From positions 1 to 64,000 of the forward strand of contig JAFGSW010000058.1 in the NCBI GenBank assembly GCA_016934415.1: DNA of 64,000 nucleotides, read 5' to 3'. Positions within the stretch are counted from its first letter, which is position 1; each line of letters opens with the position of its first letter. Origin of the DNA: Spirochaetales bacterium (GTDB lineage Bacteria; Spirochaetota; Spirochaetia; SZUA-6; RPPD01). Positions 8,564 through 17,155 of this stretch are shown one piece after another. The position numbers and the translations under genes are program-made. The notes beneath the pieces are model-generated. The model did not search any database, was not told the origin of the DNA, and saw nothing but the letters and a program-made list of their open reading frames with translations.

Positions 8564-9793
8564 ATGCCGCGCGGTAACGATCGTGCCCTGAGACGCATCA
8601 TCCGGTTGGATTCCGAGCTCACCCGCATCAAGGACGAGGACATCCTCCTGGAAAGGATTCTCCTCGAGGCGCGCCGGGTCGTCCGCGCCGACGGCGGCTC
8701 GATTTACGTCGTCGCGGGCAAGACCCTCGCCATCAAATACTCGCAGAACGACACCCTGCAGAAGGGGCTCCCCGCCGGCCAGAAGCTCATTTACTCGCTT
8801 TTTAAAATCAAGATCAACAAGCAGACGATTTCCGGTTATGTGGCCGCCACCGGTCAGATGCTCAACCTCCGCGACGTCTACCGGCTCCCGAAAAAGGCGC
8901 CCTACCGTTTCAACCCGTCCTACGACGAGAAATCGGGGTATCGCTCCAAATCGATGCTCACCGTGCCGCTGCGCACCGCCGCGGGGAAGATCATCGGCGT
9001 CATCCAGGTGATCAATGCGAAAAGCAAATCGGGGACGATCATCCCCTTCACCAAGGCCGACGAGCTCGTCATCTGCCACTTCGCGGACAACGCGGCCACG
9101 GCGCTGGAGCGCGCCCAGCTCACCCGCAGCGTCATCCTGCGCATGATCCGCATGGCGGAGCTGCGCGATCCGCGCGAGACCGGCGCGCACGCCAACCGGG
9201 TGGCCGCCTACTCGGTCGAGCTGTACGAGGCCTGGGCGCGCCGGCACCGCGTGCCGGAGCGGGAGATGCTCCACGACCGCGACATCATTCGCAGCGCGGC
9301 CATGCTGCACGACGTCGGCAAGGTCGCGATCTCGGACACGATCCTCAAGAAGCCGGCCCGCTTCACCAAGAGCGAGTTCGAGATCATGAAGCGGCATACG
9401 TACCTGGGCGCCCGGCTGTTTTCAGACGAGCAGTCGGAGTTCGACCACTGCGCCCGGCTCATCGCGCTCACCCACCACGAGAAGTGGAACGGCGGCGGCT
9501 ATCCCGGGCACGTCGATCCCGCGACGGGCAAGCCGACGAAAAAAGGCCGGGACGGAAAGGCGCGCGGCCTGAAGCGCGCCGAGATCCCGATCGTCGGGCG
9601 CATCGTCGCCATCGCCGACGTCTACGACGCCCTCTGTTCGCGGCGCGTGTATAAGCGCGAATGGCCGCAGGAGGAGGTGCTCGAGGAGCTGCGGGCGCTT
9701 TCCGGGAAAAGCTTCGACCCCGAGTTGATCGAGCTCTTTTTCGAGATCCTGCCGACCATCAGGCAGATCGCGAACCGTTTCGTGGATGAGTGA
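8564..9793 (+). CDS. GAF and HD-GYP domain protein, probable cyclic-di-GMP phosphodiesterase
   Basis: A 409-residue cytoplasmic protein. Residues about 20-185 form a GAF sensor domain (ADGGSIYVV, GVIQVIN). Residues about 190-405 form an HD-GYP domain with the metal-binding HDVGK and the HHEKWNGGGYP signature. HD-GYP enzymes hydrolyse cyclic-di-GMP. An insertion rich in Lys/Gly (PATGKPTKKGRDGKARG) follows the GYP motif. The ATG at 8564 has GAGGGA a few bases upstream. A PilZ-like gene follows at 10014 on the same strand, consistent with a local cyclic-di-GMP signalling pair. Confidence 0.88.
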   Translation: MPRGNDRALRRIIRLDSELTRIKDEDILLERILLEARRVVRADGGSIYVVAGKTLAIKYSQNDTLQKGLPAGQKLIYSLFKIKINKQTISGYVAATGQMLNLRDVYRLPKKAPYRFNPSYDEKSGYRSKSMLTVPLRTAAGKIIGVIQVINAKSKSGTIIPFTKADELVICHFADNAATALERAQLTRSVILRMIRMAELRDPRETGAHANRVAAYSVELYEAWARRHRVPEREMLHDRDIIRSAAMLHDVGKVAISDTILKKPARFTKSEFEIMKRHTYLGARLFSDEQSEFDHCARLIALTHHEKWNGGGYPGHVDPATGKPTKKGRDGKARGLKRAEIPIVGRIVAIADVYDALCSRRVYKREWPQEEVLEELRALSGKSFDPELIELFFEILPTIRQIANRFVDE

Positions 9794-9805
9794 TCCGCTT
9801 GCGAA

Positions 9806-9952
9806 GAATTTCTAAGGAAGCCAGGAAGGGAGAAAACCAGGAATTAAGAAAATAAAAAAAAAGAATGATCCGGCAGTCTGGGTTTTTTTTATTCCTTGCA
9901 TCAATATCCCTTTTTCCCTGGTTTCCTTTCTTCCTGGCTTCCTTAGAAATTC
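9806..9952. repeat. long inverted repeat between HD-GYP and PilZ-like genes
   Basis: The 23-base segment GAATTTCTAAGGAAGCCAGG continuing to 9828 is repeated as a perfect inverted copy at 9930-9952. Weaker complementarity extends inward (AAACCAGG/CCTGGTTT). The intervening 100 bases are A/T-rich. This could be a small mobile palindromic element or a bulky hairpin terminator. Confidence 0.6.
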
Positions 9953-9971
9953 CTCTCTCTTCAGGATTGTA

Positions 9972-10000
9972 TTGAATAAACGCCCGGACCATCGTATAGT
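9972..10000 (+). promoter_or_regulatory. promoter with very short leader for PilZ-like gene
   Basis: TTGAAT (9972-9977), 17-base spacer, TATAGT (9995-10000). Thirteen bases separate the -10 from the ATG at 10014, so the leader is about 6-7 bases with no ribosome binding site. Confidence 0.6.
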
Positions 10001-10013
10001 ATTCGCGAACAAT

Positions 10014-10865
10014 ATGAGCGCGAACGCTGCACCCGAAACCGTCAAGGTCTTTTTCATCGAACCCACCGATCCCATCAAGATGATCATGAACGTGCTCATC
10101 CGCCTTAATTTCGAGGTGTATTCGGTCCAACTCAAGGACTCATACCGGCTCGTGCCCCTTCTAAAAACCTTACCGCGGAGCGTGGTGTACATGTGCCTGC
10201 TCTCCTCGAACGACGCCGCCCAGTGGCTCCCCTACGTCGACATGCTCCAGAAAACGCACGCCTCACAAATCCAGTTCGGCGTATTCGTCTCCCCGATCAT
10301 CGACCGTCCGGCCTCCATGGCCTTCCTCCGGCGGGGCGTCGCGACCATCGACCTGGCGCTCCTGCAGACGAACGCGCTTGAAACCTTGAAAAAAATCCTC
10401 CTCTACTTCGAAGCCCGTGAAAAGAGGAAGTTCGTGCGCGCCCGCGCCGTGGGGGCCTGCCAGGCGCACTTTCAATTCAAGAACCTGCAGGACGCCATCA
10501 AGGGCGAGCTGGTGCAGATCTCGATCCGCGCCTTTTCGGTTAAGCTGGAAGTGAACGACAAGGTGTTTTTCAACATCGGCGAGCACGTACCGGAGGTGAC
10601 CATCATCCTGCGCGGCAAGCGTGTCCGCATCGCCGCCCGCTTCATGGGGTTCGACCGCGCCGCTCCCGAAACCGCGGTGTTCCTGAGCAGTTACCCTTCC
10701 GGCGAGAGCGGCAAGCTCGTCTACCATCAACAGCTTCCCAAGGAAGTGCGGAACGCGATTTACGAGTACATCGAATACTACCTGCGCGAGGACATCAAAG
10801 TCCGCCTGGCCGCGCTTCCCGAGGAGCGCCCCCCGGCCGAGACGCTGGAATTCATCTATCCGTAG
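10014..10865 (+). CDS. PilZ-like protein with N-terminal receiver-like region
   Basis: A 283-residue cytoplasmic protein. Residues 1-140 look like an alpha/beta receiver-like domain (VKVFFIEPTDPIKMIMNVL) without a clear phospho-acceptor Asp. Residues about 145-260 resemble PilZ, with the RxxxR-type EKRKFVRAR start. The second PilZ signature (D/NxSxxG) is degenerate (VQISIRAFSV), so cyclic-di-GMP binding is uncertain. The ATG at 10014 is chosen because the upstream promoter occupies 9972-10000 and an upstream TTG would lie in the -35 box. It follows the HD-GYP gene. Confidence 0.7.
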   Translation: MSANAAPETVKVFFIEPTDPIKMIMNVLIRLNFEVYSVQLKDSYRLVPLLKTLPRSVVYMCLLSSNDAAQWLPYVDMLQKTHASQIQFGVFVSPIIDRPASMAFLRRGVATIDLALLQTNALETLKKILLYFEAREKRKFVRARAVGACQAHFQFKNLQDAIKGELVQISIRAFSVKLEVNDKVFFNIGEHVPEVTIILRGKRVRIAARFMGFDRAAPETAVFLSSYPSGESGKLVYHQQLPKEVRNAIYEYIEYYLREDIKVRLAALPEERPPAETLEFIYP

Positions 10866-10874
10866 TTTTTTTCG

Positions 10875-11360
10875 TTATTGCAGCTTATACCCGAACTTTC
10901 GGATCATCTCCCGCCGGACCTGACGGTCGGCGTCGGTTTCCACGCCCTTGGGCGGGGAGCCGTCCACTACGCCGACGATGCCGTTGCCGCCCGGCGTCTG
11001 CGCGACCAGGACCTGGAGCGGATTGGCCGTGGCGCAGAATACGCGCGCCACTTCCTGGCAGTCCTTGACCGCGTTCAAGAGGTTGATGGGGAAGGCGTTC
11101 TTGACGATGAGATAGAACGAGTGGCCGGCCCCGACCGCCACGGCGGCAGCGGCGGCGGCCTTCACGAGCTCGGGATCGTTGCCCTCGGTGCGCACCAGGC
11201 AGGGGCCCGACGCCTCCGAGAAGGCGAGACCGAACTTGATCCCCGGCACCGAGCCGATCGCGATCTCGGCCAGGTCCTCGGCGGTCTTGATGAAGTGAGC
11301 TTGTCCGACGATGATGTTGGCGTCCGCGGGAATTGCGATGGCGACGGCTTTAATGTCCAT
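10875..11360 (-). CDS. adenosine-specific kinase family protein
   Basis: A 161-residue protein of the small adenosine-specific kinase family (DUF355 type), mostly known from archaea and some bacteria. Hallmarks are the N-terminal IPADANIIVGQAHFIKTAEDL, a GPCLVRTEGNDPEL segment and the C-terminal VAQTPGGNGIVGVVDG. GAGGAGG lies just upstream of the ATG. It converges with the PilZ-like gene with a nine-base gap. Function beyond the family name is not established. Confidence 0.85.
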   Translation of the reverse strand: MDIKAVAIAIPADANIIVGQAHFIKTAEDLAEIAIGSVPGIKFGLAFSEASGPCLVRTEGNDPELVKAAAAAAVAVGAGHSFYLIVKNAFPINLLNAVKDCQEVARVFCATANPLQVLVAQTPGGNGIVGVVDGSPPKGVETDADRQVRREMIRKFGYKLQ

Positions 11361-11383
11361 GATGAACCTCCTCTAGCGGCCGT

Positions 11384-11419
11384 AATCGTAGAGACGCACG
11401 GCCGTGCGTCTCTACGATT
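11384..11419. repeat. 36-bp perfect palindrome
   Basis: AATCGTAGAGACGCACGG (11384-11401) is followed directly by its exact reverse complement (11402-11419). It lies between pheT and the adenosine-specific kinase gene. There is no T-run, so it is more like a dispersed palindromic repeat than a terminator. Confidence 0.8.
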
Positions 11420-11434
11420 CGACCCTGCGGGCCC

Positions 11435-13189
11435 TCACGCCCTCAATAAATCCAAATCGATCTCCGCCGCCACGCAGGGCGTCTGCACGCCCCAGGCCTC
11501 GAGCACCTGCGGGTGGACCTCGCCCATCACGCCCACGCACTCCTTTTCCACCATGATCCGGGCCGAGCGGCCCTTGATGAAGCGGGGGTCGTCGAGCGGC
11601 TCGAGGACGTACTCCCGCGACAGGTAGTACATGAGGCCGGAGAGGTCGGCGCTCACGGCGTTGAAATCCGCCGCCCGGTCGGCGACGAAGAGCGAGAGAA
11701 AGACGCGCGTGGTCGAGCCGTAGTTTTCCGACGGATCAAGCCGCGCGATGCGGCCGGCCTCGAAGAAGCGGTGCGGGTAGACGGCGTTGGCCGAGCCGGC
11801 CTCGGTGGCGAGAAGGTTGGGGAGGATGGAGTTCCGCACGGCTTCGTAATTCTCCGTCATGGGATTGGCGATCTCGAGCAGGTCGGTTCCATCGCCCTTC
11901 ATTTTCCCCACGATGTCGGCCTTGGCGCCCAGGTAATTGTAGATCATCTCCTGGTAGCCGAGCCCCACCATTATTTCGCGGGCGCGCCGCGTGAACTCCT
12001 CGCGCGGCGAGAGCCGGCCGACGGTGAAGGCCTCGGGCTGAATGGGGCTGAAACTGCCCAGTCCCCGGCCCATCATGATTTCCTCGATCGCGTCCACCGG
12101 GTGCATGAAGTCATTGCGGAAGGGCGGCGGCTGGAGGACGAAGACGTCCGCGGACTTGGCACCGCCTGTGGTGAGCCCCTCGGCTCCGCTCGGGGCGGGC
12201 TTCGCCGAACCACGCTTGACCGAATTGCCCATGCGCTTGAGGCAGGCGAGGGCTTCGGAGGCGGCGATCTTGTCCCCGAGCAGGCGGACCGCCTCGGAGA
12301 GCCGGAAGGAGACCGGCTTCTGGAAATAGAAGGGAGTGACGATTGTCTGCCCGTACGGGGTCTCGAACGGGTATTCGACCGACACCGGTTCGATCTCGTA
12401 TCCTGAGTCCGCCATATTGCAGGCCACGACCGAACAGGCGAGGAGCAGGGTGTTGAGGTCGGTGCCGGTGAGCTCGATGAAGAGGCTCGCGTCCCCCACC
12501 TCGACCGCGCCGAGCTTGGCGCTGTTGATGACGGGAGGCAGGCTCAAACACTCACCGTGCGCGTCCTTGAGATACGGGAAGCGTTTGAAACCGGAAATGA
12601 TCGGGCCGAACTCGACGCCCTTCGGGTGCCTGGCCAGGATCTCGCGCAGGCTCATTTCCTCCTCCAGGCCGAGCGGGGTGAAGCGCGTTTTGTCGGGATC
12701 GGCGGCCGTGTAGTTCACCGGGTAGGCGATGATATCGGACCGATAGACGCCCATGGCGATGCTCTTGCGCTTGCGGCCGTAGTTGCCGCAGAGCTTCTCC
12801 TGCGTCTGGATGAGGTCGATGAGGCCCGCCTCGTCGACCTTAACCCCTGAGGCGACGAAGGCGGCGATGTAGGACCGGATCGATTTCAGCTTCTCGTCCA
12901 CGATGATGCGTTTTTTCGGCGTCGCCTTTTTGCCCTTGCCCGCGGCGAAGAACTTGTACGCCGGGCGCTCGCCGGTGAGCCAGGTGCGCACGGCGCGGGC
13001 CAGGCCGACGCTCGACCAGAGATCGGGCCGGTTGGTGTCGTTGAGCTCGATTTTCAAGACGCCGTGCTCCTCATCGACCTCGTCGAGCTCGCCCTTGGCG
13101 CACTCGAGCACCTCGACCAGCTTGTCTTTGGTGAACTTTTTCCCGATCTGCTTGAAGAATATGTCGCGGTTGACTTCGATTTTCGGCAC
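11435..13189 (-). CDS. pheT: phenylalanyl-tRNA synthetase beta subunit, archaeal type
   Basis: A 584-residue beta subunit of the alpha2-beta2 enzyme charging tRNA-Phe. It opens MPKIEVNRDIFFKQIGKK and lacks the N-terminal tRNA-binding (EMAP-like) domain of the long bacterial beta subunit, giving the shorter archaeal/eukaryotic form also seen in spirochaetes. The B5-like and core regions (IEEIMMGRGLGSF; RFFEAGRIARLD) are recognisable. Start is GTG at 13189 with AAGGAG upstream, three bases after pheS ends. Around residues 325-340 there is an extra Ala/Pro/Gly-rich stretch (SAKPAPSGAEGLTTGG) encoded by an inserted palindromic repeat. Confidence 0.92.
   Translation of the reverse strand: MPKIEVNRDIFFKQIGKKFTKDKLVEVLECAKGELDEVDEEHGVLKIELNDTNRPDLWSSVGLARAVRTWLTGERPAYKFFAAGKGKKATPKKRIIVDEKLKSIRSYIAAFVASGVKVDEAGLIDLIQTQEKLCGNYGRKRKSIAMGVYRSDIIAYPVNYTAADPDKTRFTPLGLEEEMSLREILARHPKGVEFGPIISGFKRFPYLKDAHGECLSLPPVINSAKLGAVEVGDASLFIELTGTDLNTLLLACSVVACNMADSGYEIEPVSVEYPFETPYGQTIVTPFYFQKPVSFRLSEAVRLLGDKIAASEALACLKRMGNSVKRGSAKPAPSGAEGLTTGGAKSADVFVLQPPPFRNDFMHPVDAIEEIMMGRGLGSFSPIQPEAFTVGRLSPREEFTRRAREIMVGLGYQEMIYNYLGAKADIVGKMKGDGTDLLEIANPMTENYEAVRNSILPNLLATEAGSANAVYPHRFFEAGRIARLDPSENYGSTTRVFLSLFVADRAADFNAVSADLSGLMYYLSREYVLEPLDDPRFIKGRSARIMVEKECVGVMGEVHPQVLEAWGVQTPCVAAEIDLDLLRA
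12168..12213. repeat. palindromic repeat inserted in frame within pheT
   Basis: A 46-base imperfect palindrome with outer arms GTGGT/ACCAC and an inner CCCC...GGGG stem. It belongs to the same class as the GGTTCGACAAGCTCACC palindrome at 34299-34323. It adds about 15 codons to pheT without disturbing the frame. Confidence 0.6.
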
Positions 13190-13192
13190 GGT

Positions 13193-14746
13193 CTAGCTCC
13201 TTCTCATGAGACGGACTTCTTCGAGGTCGTTGGAGAACAGGTGGCGCAGGTCGTTGAGGCCGAGGGCCATGAGCGCCATCCGGTCGATGCCGAGGCCCCA
13301 GGCGAGGACCGGCACCGTGACGCCCAGGGGCTCGGTCACCTCGGGCCGGAAAATGCCCGACCCGCCCAGCTCGAACCAGCCGAGCTGGGGATGCTTGATG
13401 TGCACCTCCACCGAGGGCTCGGTGTAGGGGAAGTAGGCGGGGACGAACTTGACCTCGGTGGCGCCGGCCACTTCGGTGGCGAACATCTTGAGGAGGCCGA
13501 GGAGCGTGCGCAGGTTGACGCCCTCCCCGAGGATGATGCCCTCGGTCTGGTAGAAATCCGCCAGGTGGGTGGCGTCGATCTTGTCGTAGCGGAAGCAGCG
13601 CACCACGCCGAAGTACTTGCCCGGGATGCGGGCGCGGGTGAGGGTCTGGGCGGAGATGCCGGTGCCCTGGCTGCGCAGGACCAGGCGCCGGGTGAAGTCG
13701 CGGTCGAAGGGATAGCGCCAGCCGAGGCTCCCCGTCTCCCAGCCGTTCTCGTGGGCGGCGGCGACGCGCGAGAGGAACGGCTCGGCGATTTTTCTGGCGT
13801 GCGTGGGGTTCTTCACGTAGTACACGTCATGGATGTCCCGGGCCGGGTGCGATTGCGGCATGAAGAGCGCGTCGCAGTTCCAGAAATCGGACTCAACCAT
13901 CGGGCCGTCGAATTCCTCGAAACCGAGGGAGACGAGCTTGTCCTTGAGCTTGTCGAGAAACTCGACGTAGGCGTTCTTGCGGCCGGGGATGACGCGGGCC
14001 GGCGGCGCGCCGACATTGAAGGAGCGGAAGCCGCGGTTTTTCCACTCGCCGCTCGAAAGAATTTCCGGGGTGAGCGCGCCGATCTCGTCGCCGGTGACCC
14101 CGCGCGCTTGTAAGGCGGAGCGGATCTCGGCCGCTTCCGGGGCGAAGGCGAAGGTGACCGCCTCCCGTTCGAGAATCTTGATCGGAGAACGGGCCGAACC
14201 GCGCTTGGCGCCGAGCTCGGAGGCGAGGGCGCGCGCGTCGTTATCGAGCTCGTCTTCGGGAATGCTTTCCGAAGAAGAAAGCCGCTGAAGCAGGACTTTT
14301 TTAGGTGTCACGAAAATTGCGCGTATTTCTTCATCGGCTGCTTTTGTGCTTATGTGCTTGTCTTCTGTGACATAGAGAAAACCTTTTTTTGACATTTGGC
14401 CGAATGATGACCCGGCGTCTTTTTGCTCTAATCCCGTCTTTTGGGCTAATTCGCTCACATATATAGGCCCATTTTTTAGGCTATTCAGGATCAATTCCTC
14501 GGGCGTCCCCTTCTCCAGGTAGTCTTTCCCCAGGTCGGTGAGGGCGTAGGAGACGATCGTCCGCCGTGCGGCTTCCCGGACCAGCCCTTTCTGCGCCAGC
14601 CAGCTCAAAACCTGGTTGGCCTGGCTCGTATTATAACCGAGCTTCGCCTCAATGGCGGCTGCCGTGAGCGATTCTTCCTGCGGCAGGCCGAGGAGGAGCT
14701 TTATTTCCAGCGGGTGCAGGCCTTCCAGGATCGTATTGTTATTCAT
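13193..14746 (-). CDS. pheS: phenylalanyl-tRNA synthetase alpha subunit, archaeal type
   Basis: A 517-residue alpha subunit with the long N-terminal winged-helix region typical of archaeal/eukaryotic PheS (tandem wHTH, about residues 1-200). The class II catalytic core follows: motif 2 around the FRYDKIDATHLADFYQTEG segment and motif 3 with LGVTVPVLAWGLGIDR. Bacterial PheS is usually about 330-350 residues, so both length and motifs indicate the archaeal type. The ATG at 14746 has GGAG eight bases upstream. It is co-transcribed with pheT. Confidence 0.93.
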   Translation of the reverse strand: MNNNTILEGLHPLEIKLLLGLPQEESLTAAAIEAKLGYNTSQANQVLSWLAQKGLVREAARRTIVSYALTDLGKDYLEKGTPEELILNSLKNGPIYVSELAQKTGLEQKDAGSSFGQMSKKGFLYVTEDKHISTKAADEEIRAIFVTPKKVLLQRLSSSESIPEDELDNDARALASELGAKRGSARSPIKILEREAVTFAFAPEAAEIRSALQARGVTGDEIGALTPEILSSGEWKNRGFRSFNVGAPPARVIPGRKNAYVEFLDKLKDKLVSLGFEEFDGPMVESDFWNCDALFMPQSHPARDIHDVYYVKNPTHARKIAEPFLSRVAAAHENGWETGSLGWRYPFDRDFTRRLVLRSQGTGISAQTLTRARIPGKYFGVVRCFRYDKIDATHLADFYQTEGIILGEGVNLRTLLGLLKMFATEVAGATEVKFVPAYFPYTEPSVEVHIKHPQLGWFELGGSGIFRPEVTEPLGVTVPVLAWGLGIDRMALMALGLNDLRHLFSNDLEEVRLMRRS

Positions 14747-14851
14747 CGGTTCGACTCCGTTCACTCGTTATCGGTGCGGTTGCGTGATTGGGCTCGCGGG
14801 ACGCAGGTGATCCGCGTTTTTTTATCTTTATATTTCCCTGACGCCACAGGC

Positions 14852-14880
14852 AGGATACTATAAAGGGAGGGGTTTTTCAA
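14852..14880 (-). promoter_or_regulatory. candidate promoter for pheST
   Basis: TTGAAA (14875-14880) and TATCCT (14852-14857), 17-base spacing on the minus strand, about 105 bases before pheS. The leader shows no T-box-like features. The rest of the gap to 15154 holds no gene, only CTCCGCGTTCTCCG and GCCTGCCCCGAGCG repeat fragments around 15080-15125. Confidence 0.4.
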
Positions 14881-15154
14881 TAAGTACCTTCTCCATCAGA
14901 CCTTACATACAGGGGCTCGGGGCAGTCATCGGGAAGAGGAGATCGCGAAGTAAGAAAAAGAAATATAAAAAGGAATTGCTATGTGTGATGAGTAAACTCG
15001 GTTGTGAATCTGATCTGGAAAAAAGTCAGAGCACCCAGGAAGTAGAAGAAATTACTCTACTTTTTCCCTCTCTTCTCCGCGTTCTCCGTTTTCGGAGCCT
15101 GCCCCGAGCGTAGCCGAGGGGTGCTCTCCGTGTCCTCTTCTGAGGCGGGCGAGG

Positions 15155-15421
15155 TCAGACCGCCCCCCAAGTGGCGAACTCCTTGCGGGAGGACCGTTGA
15201 ACTTCCTCAAATTTTTTCCCCTCGTCGATGAGCTTGGAAAGCCGCCTCATCGTTTTCGGCTTGATGAATACGCCCTTTTTCAGGGCCTCTGCCTCGACCA
15301 CCGGGCGGTCGAGCTTTCCTTCCGCGAAAAACCCGTAGCCTTTCGCGAATTTCACTTTTTTGCCGGTCACGGCGCATTTTCCGCTTATCGGCTCTTCGAT
15401 GGTTTCAAGGTAGATCTTCAT
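15155..15421 (-). CDS. small conserved-looking protein of unknown function
   Basis: An 88-residue cytoplasmic protein opening MKIYLETIEEPISGKCAVTGKKVKF. The CAV segment could be part of a treble-clef-like turn, but no second cysteine is present. It is Lys-rich with a helical C-terminal half. GC-rich third positions support coding. AGAGG lies somewhat far (about 13 bases) upstream of the ATG. No family recognised. Confidence 0.55.
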   Translation of the reverse strand: MKIYLETIEEPISGKCAVTGKKVKFAKGYGFFAEGKLDRPVVEAEALKKGVFIKPKTMRRLSKLIDEGKKFEEVQRSSRKEFATWGAV

Positions 15422-15525
15422 GGCGGATTAGTACCTCTTTCGCCATAAATGTTAATCAAGGTCGGGCAGATTTTCAAGCGAATTTCAAGTTCTTCTCCCG
15501 GGCATGACTGAACGGCGAGGCGAGC

Positions 15526-15554
15526 TTGCGGGTAGCGTCGCGGGCGACTATACT
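15526..15554 (+). promoter_or_regulatory. promoter with near-leaderless start for outer-membrane protein
   Basis: TTGCGG (15526-15531), 17-base spacer, TATACT (15549-15554). The ATG at 15565 is ten bases downstream of the -10, leaving a leader of about 3-4 bases and no ribosome binding site. Confidence 0.6.
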
Positions 15555-15564
15555 TCAATGCAGC

Positions 15565-16299
15565 ATGAGCCATCGCCTTTTCTTTTGGCCAGCCCTCATC
15601 GCCGTCACCCTGGCCGCCGCGCCCCTTTCGGCCGAAGAGGCCGGAACCCGGGTCTTCCGGCAGACCGTGACGGTCTTTCCGCAGCTCGACCTGCAGCGCT
15701 CCCTCGGGCCCGACGTCTACCTGCGCGCGATCTACGAGTGCCTCGCCTTCGGGCATTTCCGCGGTACGGCCGGCCTCTCGCTCTCCTTCACGCCGTTCAC
15801 GATCGACGGCTATTTCCTGGAGCTGGCCGCCGACGACCTCTTCGGTACGGGCCTGGGAGTCCACCTCAAGGCGATGGGCGACGAGTACCCCGAGTACGGC
15901 CGCGCGGCCAACACCCTTCAGCCGTACCTTGTCTGGCGCTACGCCTTCGTCGACCTGGCCTTCGGGGTCGCCTGGAGGTTTCTCGTCACCGACCCGAACT
16001 GGCTCTGGTGCCTGTTCGACTACGACCCGTTCATGGTGGAGGCGATTTTTTACTATAAAATAGGCTTCGTGTTCGAGCTTTTCGACAAGGCCTGGACGAT
16101 CTCGGTCTCCTTGAGCAACCAGGACGAGTTTTACGTCGGCAACTTCGGGACCTTCACGCTTTTGATCGGCAATCGCCTTACCCTCGATGAAAATTGGAGC
16201 GTCTTTTTCGACTTCATCTGGCGGCCGGCCGGCACGATCGCCCTCACCGCGGTCAATTCCGATTTCATCTTCCGGTTGGGGGGGAGGCTGTCGTTGTGA
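15565..16299 (+). CDS. predicted outer-membrane beta-barrel protein
   Basis: A 244-residue exported protein with signal peptide MSHRLFFWPALIAVTLAAAPLSA. The mature part alternates hydrophobic and polar residues with many aromatic girdle residues (FTPFTIDGYFLEL, FLVTDPNWLWCLFDYDPF). It ends in a strand-like segment FIFRLGGRLSL, as expected for a beta barrel. The ATG at 15565 is used because the signal peptide starts there and the promoter lies immediately upstream. Its TGA overlaps the GTG of the following phosphoesterase lipoprotein, so the two form an operon. Confidence 0.7.
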   Translation: MSHRLFFWPALIAVTLAAAPLSAEEAGTRVFRQTVTVFPQLDLQRSLGPDVYLRAIYECLAFGHFRGTAGLSLSFTPFTIDGYFLELAADDLFGTGLGVHLKAMGDEYPEYGRAANTLQPYLVWRYAFVDLAFGVAWRFLVTDPNWLWCLFDYDPFMVEAIFYYKIGFVFELFDKAWTISVSLSNQDEFYVGNFGTFTLLIGNRLTLDENWSVFFDFIWRPAGTIALTAVNSDFIFRLGGRLSL

Positions 16300-17120
16300 A
16301 AAGATCGATTCGCTTCACTGTCCTCAGCTTCGTCGCCTTGATCCTCTCCTGCAACCTGGACGGCTGGGGCTGGCTTTTCTCGAGCGACGTCGATGACCGG
16401 TACGCCGATAACCAAAGCCTGACGGCGCCGACCTTCGCGGGTCCGCTCTCCGAGCCGTTCTCGTTCGTCGTGATCGCGGATACGCACGTGTTTCCGGGCA
16501 ATGACACATCCAGCTATTTTATGGACTTTATAAACCAACTGATCCCCGGCCCGAATGGGGACCGCTTCGTTCTTGTCTGCGGCGATCTGGTCCAGGATGG
16601 GGCACTCGCTGATTTCCAGACGTATGCGGACGAGGCCGCGGACATCGAAAGCCTGGGCGTCACCGTCTATTCAGTGCCCGGCAACCACGACCTCTACAAC
16701 AATGGCTGGCCCAACTATCGCGCCGTGCTCGGTCCGAGCATGTACACCCTCGCGGCCGGGCCGGTGCGCATCGTCGCCATTGACTCGGCCAATGGCACGC
16801 TCGGCGGGCCGCAGCGGGCCTGGCTCGAGGGCGTGCTCGCCTCCCGCGCCGAGCCTTACTGCGTCACTTTCACCCACATGGAGTTCTTCTCCGAAGGCAT
16901 CACGGAGACCCAGCAGTGGACCGACATCAATGAGGCCTACTCGCTCATGCACCTCTTCGAGACGTCGGGCGTCAATATCCATCTTACCGGCCATACACAC
17001 AGTTATTTCGTCAGGACCATCAACGGTACGACCTATCTCACGGTGCCCAGCTTCGCGCATGGGTTCGTGCGGGTGACGGTGAGCGGCGGGGTGAGTTGGG
17101 AAGTGATATATTTTTCATAA
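16296..17120 (+). CDS. metallophosphoesterase lipoprotein (calcineurin-like)
   Basis: A 274-residue protein with a lipoprotein signal (MKRSIRFTVLSFVALILSC, lipobox LILSC), so it is probably anchored in an envelope membrane. The calcineurin-type metal-binding motifs appear in order: VVIADTH, CGDLVQDG, PGNHD, THMEFF and GHTHSYF. It likely hydrolyses a phosphate mono- or diester with two metal ions; the substrate is unknown. GTG start overlaps the upstream stop (GTGA) with GGAGG nine bases before, implying translational coupling to the barrel protein. Confidence 0.85.
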   Translation: MKRSIRFTVLSFVALILSCNLDGWGWLFSSDVDDRYADNQSLTAPTFAGPLSEPFSFVVIADTHVFPGNDTSSYFMDFINQLIPGPNGDRFVLVCGDLVQDGALADFQTYADEAADIESLGVTVYSVPGNHDLYNNGWPNYRAVLGPSMYTLAAGPVRIVAIDSANGTLGGPQRAWLEGVLASRAEPYCVTFTHMEFFSEGITETQQWTDINEAYSLMHLFETSGVNIHLTGHTHSYFVRTINGTTYLTVPSFAHGFVRVTVSGGVSWEVIYFS

Positions 17121-17155
17121 CGTGCATATGACGAATGCGTCAAAGGAGGAAACAC

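Noticed and set aside
14747-14880. T-box or attenuator upstream of pheS
   Set aside because: No T-box consensus, specifier loop or terminator/antiterminator pair could be seen in the leader.
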